Shown here: positions 57,941-64,000 of the stretch, one piece after another | Position numbering within the stretch: position 1 is the first letter of the stretch | Layout of the letters: each line of letters opens with the position of its first letter | Origin: Candidatus Methylacidiphilum fumarolicum | GTDB lineage: Bacteria > Verrucomicrobiota > Verrucomicrobiia > Methylacidiphilales > Methylacidiphilaceae | DNA: 64,000 nt | NCBI RefSeq assembly: GCF_949774925.1 | Contig: NZ_OX458932.1 | Span: 1,922,001 to 1,986,000 of the forward strand | Direction: 5' to 3' | The notes under the pieces: generated by a model | Told to the model about the DNA's origin: nothing | Seen by the model: the letters and a program-made list of their open reading frames with translations, nothing else | Databases searched by the model: none | Translations under genes and position numbers: made by a program

Positions 57941-58735
57941 GTGAAAGGAAGCCTACAAAGCGCTTATTATTTCCTTTTTTCAAGATCCATAACTTTATAT
58001 ATTGAATTTTTAATTGGATCCTGTTGCCTTCTTTCTCCTATTTTTTTCTCTGCAGAATGCTTTGCTCAAAATGAAGGACAAGTACTTGTTCGTTGGTACG
58101 GTCATGCTTTTGTCTATCTGATTTCTTCCACAGGTGTGCGAGTCGCCATTGATCCTTATGGGGAAGATACTGTTAAATATAAGTTTCCCGATCGACTGCA
58201 AGCTGATGTTGTTTTAATTAGTTCTGAATCTGAAGATAGATCGGCCGGTGAAAAACTATTCGGGACCCCACAAATCTTTCGGAGCATAACGGCCGTAGGT
58301 CCCAACAATGCAAGAGGTCATATTTTCAAAGGCATACAAACCTTTCGTGATAAATCTCAAGGATCCTTACATGGCAAAAATACAGCATTCGTCTTCAAGC
58401 TTGACAGAGTCAATTTTGCCCATCTAGGCGATTTAGCCCATCCACTCAACCAAGACCAGTTAGCCGAATTCGGCAGGGTCGATGTTCTCTTTCTCCCAAT
58501 TGGTAATGAAACGCTCTCTAACGAAGAATTAGACAAAATAGCCTTGGATCTTGGAGCTCGTATCATAATACCCATCGCTTTTAAAACAAGTCTCAGTGGC
58601 GATCTTGATCTCCGCCCTCTAGCCAATTATTTGGAGGGGAAAAAAAATGTGCGTTTTATCGATAGCTCTGAAATAATGGTCAGCCAATCAGACCTTCCTT
58701 CAGAACCTTGGATTTATGTACTCAAAGAGCCATAA
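57941..58735 (+). CDS. exported metallo-beta-lactamase-fold protein lacking the zinc motif
   Basis: 264 residues from the GTG at 57941. The frame is open further upstream to 57668 but would cross the tRNA, so a start after the tRNA is chosen. A signal peptide follows (hydrophobic to about residue 37, then SAECFAQ). The fold is recognisable (VRWYGHAFVYL, IDPYGEDT, GKNTAFVFKLDRVNFAHLGDLAHPL, DVLFLPIGN). The expected H-x-H-x-D-H is replaced by SSESEDRS. The final His region is IPIAFKT instead of a His-containing motif. It is probably not a zinc hydrolase; it may be a binding or structural relative. Confidence 0.75.
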   Translation: MKGSLQSAYYFLFSRSITLYIEFLIGSCCLLSPIFFSAECFAQNEGQVLVRWYGHAFVYLISSTGVRVAIDPYGEDTVKYKFPDRLQADVVLISSESEDRSAGEKLFGTPQIFRSITAVGPNNARGHIFKGIQTFRDKSQGSLHGKNTAFVFKLDRVNFAHLGDLAHPLNQDQLAEFGRVDVLFLPIGNETLSNEELDKIALDLGARIIIPIAFKTSLSGDLDLRPLANYLEGKKNVRFIDSSEIMVSQSDLPSEPWIYVLKEP

Positions 58736-59071
58736 TTCTGCTACATACCAATCGTATTGTTGTTAAACAATTTTGTGAGCGAAAGTTGAAATTTTACTTT
58801 CTTAAAAAAGATAGACAAAATAAAAAAGATAGTAGGAACTGATCCCTGTAGCCATAGGAGGTTGTAAGTCTTGTTTCTTGTAGGGATGCTGCCAGTAGAA
58901 GAAGCAGCAAGCAGCCAGAAGCAATGTCCATGGGGCATTGTGGTCCATGAGGTTTGGAAGGGCCTAATAATATGGAACCAATAACTTTTTATAAGGGCTT
59001 TCGTTGAATATAACAACTGAATATTCCTACAACAAAAGGCATTAATGTAAGAAGAAAGGAGAGAGGGTACT
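58736..59071. other. intergenic region upstream of purD
   Basis: 336 bp without a convincing gene. It includes inverted repeats ATCCCT (58842-58847) / AGGGAT (58882-58887) and GCTGC/GCAGC just after. These could form a leader structure, but they match no purine riboswitch that I know. A Shine-Dalgarno (AAAGGAG) at 59055-59061 serves the GTG start of purD. Confidence 0.4.
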
Positions 59072-60373
59072 GTGAAGGTTTTGATAGTTGGTGGCGGTGG
59101 CAGAGAACATGCGCTCTGTTGGTCATTCAAAAAAGATCCGACTGTAAAAAAAATTTTTGTTGCACCAGGCAATGCTGGGACTGAAGAATTCTGTACTAAT
59201 CTTCCTATTGGGATCTATGACATGGATAATCTCTTTCATTGGGCCAGGGAAAATCGACCAGATCTCACAGTAGTAGGTCCAGAAGTTCCTCTTTGCGATG
59301 GGATTGCCGATAAATTTGAATCGATCGGGCTGAAAATCGTTGGCCCAAAGAAAAGGGCAGCTAGATTAGAAGGAAGTAAAGCATGGACCAAAGAACTTAT
59401 GGTCCATTACAAAATCCCAACTGCTGAAGCAAGAATCTTTGAAAACCCTATCGATGCCATCCATTTTAGCAAAAGTTTTCATTTTCCCCAAGTTATAAAA
59501 GCCGATGGTCTTGCTTCAGGTAAAGGAGTTCTGATTGTTCATGATCCTACTCAGGCTGAAAATTCCATTCGCAAGTTAATGGATCAAAAAATCTTCGGAG
59601 CGGCTTGCAAAAAGATTCTCATTGAAGAATTTCTCGAAGGGATAGAGCTTTCTCTTTTTGTCCTTCTGGATGGTCGAAACTATCGGATTTTGGCAGCGAT
59701 TCATGACTATAAAAAGGCTTTTGACTTTGATAAAGGTTTGAATACAGGAGGCATGGGTGCCTTTTTCCCAAGCCCAATCTTTGATGCCTCCCTACAAAGT
59801 TCTATAGAGAAAAAAATCATTTTGCCTCTTCTGGAAGCGTTTCAAAAAGAGCAGATTATTTACAAAGGCATTCTCTATGCTGGTTTAATGATTACTCGCT
59901 TTGGCCCAGCTGTTTTGGAGTTTAATATCAGACTTGGGGATCCAGAGGCTCAGGTTTTGATGCCAGCATTACAAACCTCTTTTATGGAAATTGCTCAGGC
60001 CCTCACAGAAACAAAACTTGAAGCACTAAAGATTCAGTTTAATGAAAACCTTCACTATGTGGGTGTCGTTGTGGCTGCTCAAGGTTATCCTGAACATTTT
60101 GAAATAGGCAAAGAAATTACCCTCAACGAAAAGGATCTTACTGAGGAGGAACGAAAGCAAAGCTTGTTGTTTCATTCGGGAACAAAAAAAATAGACGGCA
60201 GGCTTGTCTCCTCCAGTGGAAGAGTGTTGTGTTCTGTAGGCTGGGCTCAATCCCTAGAAGAAGCGAAAAAAATGGCGTATCGTCGAATAGATACAATCCA
60301 TTTTGAGGGTATGTTCTACAGAAAGGACATTGGCCAACTGCATGTTCCTTCGTTCTTTTTAAAGCAAGTTTAG
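59072..60373 (+). CDS. purD: phosphoribosylamine-glycine ligase (GAR synthetase)
   Basis: 433 residues from a GTG with AAAGGAG about 10 bases upstream. Start VLIVGGGGREHALCW, GNAGTEE, ATP-grasp region (VIKADGLASGKGVLI), GMGAFFPSP and FNIRLGDPEAQVL are the PurD blocks. It performs the second step of purine synthesis. It stands alone, not in a pur operon. Confidence 0.96.
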   Translation: MKVLIVGGGGREHALCWSFKKDPTVKKIFVAPGNAGTEEFCTNLPIGIYDMDNLFHWARENRPDLTVVGPEVPLCDGIADKFESIGLKIVGPKKRAARLEGSKAWTKELMVHYKIPTAEARIFENPIDAIHFSKSFHFPQVIKADGLASGKGVLIVHDPTQAENSIRKLMDQKIFGAACKKILIEEFLEGIELSLFVLLDGRNYRILAAIHDYKKAFDFDKGLNTGGMGAFFPSPIFDASLQSSIEKKIILPLLEAFQKEQIIYKGILYAGLMITRFGPAVLEFNIRLGDPEAQVLMPALQTSFMEIAQALTETKLEALKIQFNENLHYVGVVVAAQGYPEHFEIGKEITLNEKDLTEEERKQSLLFHSGTKKIDGRLVSSSGRVLCSVGWAQSLEEAKKMAYRRIDTIHFEGMFYRKDIGQLHVPSFFLKQV

Positions 60374-60458
60374 CAAAGGATGAAAAGATTCTAATTAGTT
60401 TTTCTTGGGCATTTGGGATCCACTTGCATCTTTTTAGTACTTTCATTATATATATAGC

Positions 60459-61364
60459 ATGTTCAAGCGTGTATTTCTGCTAATTCTGACCAACATTGCC
60501 GTCATCGTTTTACTGACACTCTTTATATCTATTTTCCATCTGGATCGTTGGTTAAACGCCTATGGAATAGATTATTGGTCGTTATTCCTTTTTTCCTTAG
60601 TGGTAGGTTTTACGGGCAGTTTTATTTCACTCGCCATCTCTAAATGGATGGCTAAAATGGCCTATAACATTCAGGTTATTAAACAGCCATCCAATGAAGC
60701 TGAAAGATGGTTGTTGGAAACAGTCAGTGAACTAGCCAACAGGGCCAATATACCTATGCCCGAGGTCGGCATCTATGAAAGTCCTGAAGTCAACGCCTTC
60801 GCGACTGGGCCATCTCGATCTAATGCACTGGTAGCGGTCAGCACGGGAATCCTAGCGCAAATGAATAAAAAGCAAATTGCTGGGGTGCTCGGCCATGAGA
60901 TTACTCATATTAGCAATGGAGACATGGTGACAATGACCTTATTACAAGGGGTGGTGAACACTTTTGTAGTGTTTCTTTCTCGGATTATAGGCTTTTTTAT
61001 AGACCGTCTTTTCAGCCGGAATGATGAAAGAGAATCGATCGGCATCGGTTTTTATATGGGAATGTTTATCTCTGAAATTGTACTTGGTCTTTTAGCTTCT
61101 TTTATTGTTGCTTGGTATTCTCGAATGAGGGAGTTTCGTGCCGATGCGGGTGGTGCGCATCTGGCAGGTAAAGAGGCTATGCTTTCAGCTCTCAAAAAAC
61201 TAAAACAGATTATGGAGGGAGAATCGGCTTTTGTTGATGAACGATCGCCCGCCTTAAACGCTTTCAAAATCAATGGTCGACCTGGGGGAATCCTGGCTCT
61301 TCTGGCCACCCATCCACCGTTGGAAGAAAGAATCAAAGCTCTAGAAAATCTTTCAGAAGAATAG
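60459..61364 (+). CDS. htpX: membrane zinc metalloprotease HtpX (M48)
   Basis: 301 residues. Two N-terminal membrane helices (about 5-24 and 38-62), the HExxH motif at His146-Glu147-His150 (GHEITH), two further helices (about 165-185 and 195-220) and the downstream Glu in MREFRADAGGA. It degrades misfolded inner-membrane proteins. The ATG follows a TATATATA tract by only a few bases and has no Shine-Dalgarno, so it may be leaderless. Confidence 0.94.
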   Translation: MFKRVFLLILTNIAVIVLLTLFISIFHLDRWLNAYGIDYWSLFLFSLVVGFTGSFISLAISKWMAKMAYNIQVIKQPSNEAERWLLETVSELANRANIPMPEVGIYESPEVNAFATGPSRSNALVAVSTGILAQMNKKQIAGVLGHEITHISNGDMVTMTLLQGVVNTFVVFLSRIIGFFIDRLFSRNDERESIGIGFYMGMFISEIVLGLLASFIVAWYSRMREFRADAGGAHLAGKEAMLSALKKLKQIMEGESAFVDERSPALNAFKINGRPGGILALLATHPPLEERIKALENLSEE

Positions 61365-61507
61365 AAAAAGAAGGCTTATAAATATCTCTTCCTAAAAAGA
61401 AGAGGCTTAAAAGAAAATAGTTTAAGGCTCCAAAAAAAATAGTCAGATGCCTCCATTATAAGAAAGCGGCAGAAAGCTTAATCTCTTATTGTTTAATTCC
61501 CTAGGTC

Positions 61508-62953
61508 TTAATCGAGATTAAACGACAAATACTTTGTTTCTAAAAACTCTTTTATACCCCACTGCCCTCCTTCCCTTCCTATTCCTGACTCTTTTATCCC
61601 ACCAAAAGGGGCTTGACAACAGGAAGGCCTCCCATCGTTTATTCCAACGATTCCAAAACGGAGTGACTCGGATAAACGAAAAGCCCTTTTGAGATCAGAA
61701 GTCATAACATAAGAAGCTAAGCCATAATTGGTAGCATTGGACCAACTAATAACTTCCCTCTCCGTTTCGAAATGAATGACTGGCAAAACTGGACCAAAAA
61801 TTTCTTCGTTAAGTATTCTTGCAGAGGGATCAGAGACCCAAACAATAGTTGGAGCAAAATACAATCCTTGGGATTCCCCTCCACAGAGAATTTTCCCGCC
61901 TTTTTCTAAAACATCCGCGAGCAAAGAATGAATTTTTTGGAGGGACTGTTCTCCAACCAGTGGACCAATATCGGTGCTTGGAAGAAATGGATCTCCGAGG
62001 ACAAGCTTTTTTGTCTCTTCAACTAGTTTACTGCAAAAAGGCTCGCTGATCTTTTTTTCGACATAAAGCCTATTCACGGCAACGCACGCTTGTCCAGCAT
62101 TCCTAAATTTTGCCTGAATGGCTTCTCTAATAGCTGTGTCTATGTCGGCATCAGCAAAGACAATCATGGGAGCATTCCCTCCCAACTCTAAAAGAACGCC
62201 TTTTAAAGTTTTAGCTGCTTCCTTATAGATAGCCTTCCCTACGGGTATGCTGCCAGTAAACGAAATTTTTCTAATTCTAAAATCATCAAAAAATACCTTA
62301 CAAAGCCTTTCAGGATTAGCCGTTGGAAGCACTTGTAAAACTCCAGGAGGCCCTCCAGCCTTATCCCAAAGAGAGGCAAGAAAGGTTGCAGTCAATGGAC
62401 TCCGTTCAGCAGGTTTAATGATTATGGTACACCCAGCCGCGATGGCCGAAGCTGCTTTTCTTGTAACCATTGCAGCTGGGAAATTCCATGGGGTAATGGC
62501 TAATACAGGTCCAACAGGTTCATAAAGCACCACAATTCGCTTGGAAGGCACAGGAGCAGGAATGGTTACCCCATAGATACGCTTGGCTTCCTCGGCATAC
62601 CACCAGACAAAACTAGCAGCATAATCGACTTCCTTTTTTCCTTCTTTAATAGGCTTTCCCATTTCCAAAGCCATGATTTCAGCCAACTGATTTTTTTCTT
62701 CCACAATCAACCTGGCCCAATGCGATAAAATTTGATATCGGGTATCAACTGAAGTAGCTTTCCACAGTTCGAAAGCTTCCTCAGAGGCATCAATTGCTTG
62801 AAGAGCTTCCTTTGGACCACAATCAGCAATCAGTCCTATAACCCTCCCATCGATAGGACTGATCAGCTCAAAACTATCCAATGTGTCCACCCAGCTGTTC
62901 CCTATCTTAGCGAGTTTAATAATTTTTTCATTTTTTGTGAGTTGAGAATACAT
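61508..62953 (-). CDS. NAD(P)-dependent aldehyde dehydrogenase (succinate-semialdehyde dehydrogenase type)
   Basis: 481 residues. ALDH fold: PWNFPAAMV, KPAERSPLTA, FTGSIPVGK, catalytic Glu in LELGGNAP and catalytic Cys in GQACVAVNRLYV, then EEIFGPVLPV. The overall pattern is closest to GabD-type succinate-semialdehyde dehydrogenases. Substrate cannot be fixed from sequence. It could also oxidise the semialdehyde from beta-alanine produced by the pyrimidine operon, but the two loci are 50 kb apart. Confidence 0.85.
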   Translation of the reverse strand: MYSQLTKNEKIIKLAKIGNSWVDTLDSFELISPIDGRVIGLIADCGPKEALQAIDASEEAFELWKATSVDTRYQILSHWARLIVEEKNQLAEIMALEMGKPIKEGKKEVDYAASFVWWYAEEAKRIYGVTIPAPVPSKRIVVLYEPVGPVLAITPWNFPAAMVTRKAASAIAAGCTIIIKPAERSPLTATFLASLWDKAGGPPGVLQVLPTANPERLCKVFFDDFRIRKISFTGSIPVGKAIYKEAAKTLKGVLLELGGNAPMIVFADADIDTAIREAIQAKFRNAGQACVAVNRLYVEKKISEPFCSKLVEETKKLVLGDPFLPSTDIGPLVGEQSLQKIHSLLADVLEKGGKILCGGESQGLYFAPTIVWVSDPSARILNEEIFGPVLPVIHFETEREVISWSNATNYGLASYVMTSDLKRAFRLSESLRFGIVGINDGRPSCCQAPFGGIKESGIGREGGQWGIKEFLETKYLSFNLD

Positions 62954-63003
62954 AATGACTTAGCTCTTAAAAAAAAATTTCTATAAACAAAAAAAGCAAA
63001 TAT

Positions 63004-63822
63004 TTATGGGACCGTTACAGGCTTATCCTTTTCAAAAGAATATCGCTCTACCTGAATCCAGCGGTCTCCTTCTTTGATAGGCTCTTTATGGATTTTTACA
63101 TCTTTAACAATCAGTTTGCCACTTTGTTCATCGAACCAAAAGTCTATGTCATAAAATTTTTCTGGATCGCCTTTTTCTCGAAAATCTGTACAAGCAAAAT
63201 ATTCTTTTCCGGGGATTCTTCTCACTGGATTATGAATATCAACAAATTCCAAAGGAATATTTTTTCCTGTCTTAGGATCTTTCAAATAAAAGATTCCGCC
63301 TCCTTCTTTCATCTTTTGGGCTATATACTCATGAATAGCAGCTTTGACTTCCCAAGCACGTTTTTGTTCATACTCTCCAGGATGTTCAGTAGAGGGTAAC
63401 CACCACCAAGGAATAGGATTGCGCGTTTGTAAAACCCATTTATCTCCTTCCCTCTTTGGAAATTTGTATACCCTTATATCCATTAAGAGCAACCCTGTGC
63501 CTTTAGGTTTCCACCAAAAATCGAGTTCATAAGGTTTGGAAGCATCGGAACTGTCATGAAATTGAACCGTAGCAAAGTATCCATATCCAGCTAAAGACCG
63601 GACCATACGGACTTTTTCATAGACAAGAGAAAATTCTTGATTAGAAACAGGATCGTGAAATGGGAATATTCCATTGGTAGATTTTTCTGAAATATATTTT
63701 TGAACTTCCTGTTCAATTTCCGCTTTCGTAAATTCAGTTTCCTGACAAAGTCCATGAATAGTGCTTAGAGCCAGAAAAAAAACAGCGAATAAAACACCGC
63801 TTTTCAAAAAAAACGCATTCAC
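63004..63822 (-). CDS. secreted protein with two tandem repeats, unknown function
   Basis: 272 residues. A signal peptide (about 1-26) is followed by two copies of a roughly 95-residue module (about 33-135 and 165-262). Both have a helix with E/A-x-I-x-x-Y-I, then FHDP/LKDP-x-(S/T), YFA(T/C), a strand YELDFWW or YDIDFWF, D(I/V)-x-(V/I)-x-K and EGD(K/R)W. The internal duplication is clear by eye. I do not recognise the family; the aromatic strand pattern suggests a small beta-sheet fold. A periplasmic or surface role is inferred. Confidence 0.65.
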   Translation of the reverse strand: MNAFFLKSGVLFAVFFLALSTIHGLCQETEFTKAEIEQEVQKYISEKSTNGIFPFHDPVSNQEFSLVYEKVRMVRSLAGYGYFATVQFHDSSDASKPYELDFWWKPKGTGLLLMDIRVYKFPKREGDKWVLQTRNPIPWWWLPSTEHPGEYEQKRAWEVKAAIHEYIAQKMKEGGGIFYLKDPKTGKNIPLEFVDIHNPVRRIPGKEYFACTDFREKGDPEKFYDIDFWFDEQSGKLIVKDVKIHKEPIKEGDRWIQVERYSFEKDKPVTVP

Positions 63823-63898
63823 TTTAATGATCCTTTAGAAATAATGGATGAGTAATCCTAGAGCATTGTCAAGAAATGTTTTCACAGGCAATGACAAA

Positions 63899-64000
63899 TA
63901 CGAGTGAACGCCGGGAAAGCCCACACTTTTAAGAGTGGGATGAGAGGCGGCTTCATTAAGTTGCAAATATCTAATGGTTGTGGTATAACATCTGGCCGTA
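63899..64000 (+). ncRNA. structured repeat, copy 2, cut by the window end
   Basis: 102 bp matching 23622-23723 with three mismatches. It includes the first hairpin (GCCCACAC...GAGTGGG) and its closing GAACGCC/GGCGGCTTC stem. The rest lies beyond the window, so it is not known whether this copy is the same ORF-less form or the end of a full transposon. Flanks before the start differ between copies, which sets the left boundary at the TACGAGTGA. Confidence 0.6.

Noticed and set aside
58741..59172. 143-codon leftward frame overlapping the purD start
   Set aside because: Overlaps the conserved N-terminus of purD on the other strand and has no family features.

Overview
The window looks like a chromosomal stretch from a thermoacidophilic verrucomicrobial methanotroph of the Methylacidiphilum type. 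This is an inference from gene content and base composition; no ribosomal RNA or methane-oxidation gene is present. The host DNA is AT-rich. The genes include Calvin-cycle phosphoribulokinase and fructose-bisphosphatase, an archaeal-type prolyl-tRNA synthetase, GatCAB and a full mre/rod cluster. Many start codons lack a Shine-Dalgarno sequence.

Left part (1-15.7 kb). An open-ended GNA1162/DUF799-like protein with a duplicated domain is followed by a secreted TPR protein, a small secreted basic protein and a DUF488 protein. Next comes a tight four-gene operon for reductive pyrimidine breakdown (preT, preA, dihydropyrimidinase, ureidopropionase-type amidohydrolase). A 2007-bp GC-rich IS200/IS605 element abuts its last gene. 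Beyond it lie a protein with two TonB-C-like domains, an S9 peptidase, a CapA-like protein and a TauE/SafE permease.

Middle (15.9-39.6 kb). The prk-fbp pair diverges from a TolC-RND-DUF2892 efflux operon that has no adaptor gene. A 239-bp ORF-less structured repeat follows, then proS, gatCAB, a kinase-MurQ fusion for cell-wall sugar recycling, ligA, a LysM protein and glpK. A second, inverted copy of the same IS (35273-37279) lies between glpK and coaX, followed by an HtrA-type protease.

Right part (39.8-64 kb). A 36-residue basic ORF abuts a YacP/Rae1-like nuclease. Then come trpS, a chorismate mutase with an apparently eroded prephenate-dehydratase region, a coiled-coil membrane protein, aroD on the other strand, and the cell-shape operon mreBCD-mrdA-rodA with rng. 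After these are serS-prc, infA, two metallo-beta-lactamase-fold proteins flanking tRNA-Asp, purD, htpX, an aldehyde dehydrogenase and a secreted protein built of two repeats. The window ends inside a second copy of the structured repeat.

The most unusual signals are three. Both IS copies carry a tnpB frame with the same two in-frame stop codons. The ORF-less repeat ends in IS605-like hairpins and may be a stranded guide-type RNA. Several enzyme-like proteins have lost key motifs or are fused.
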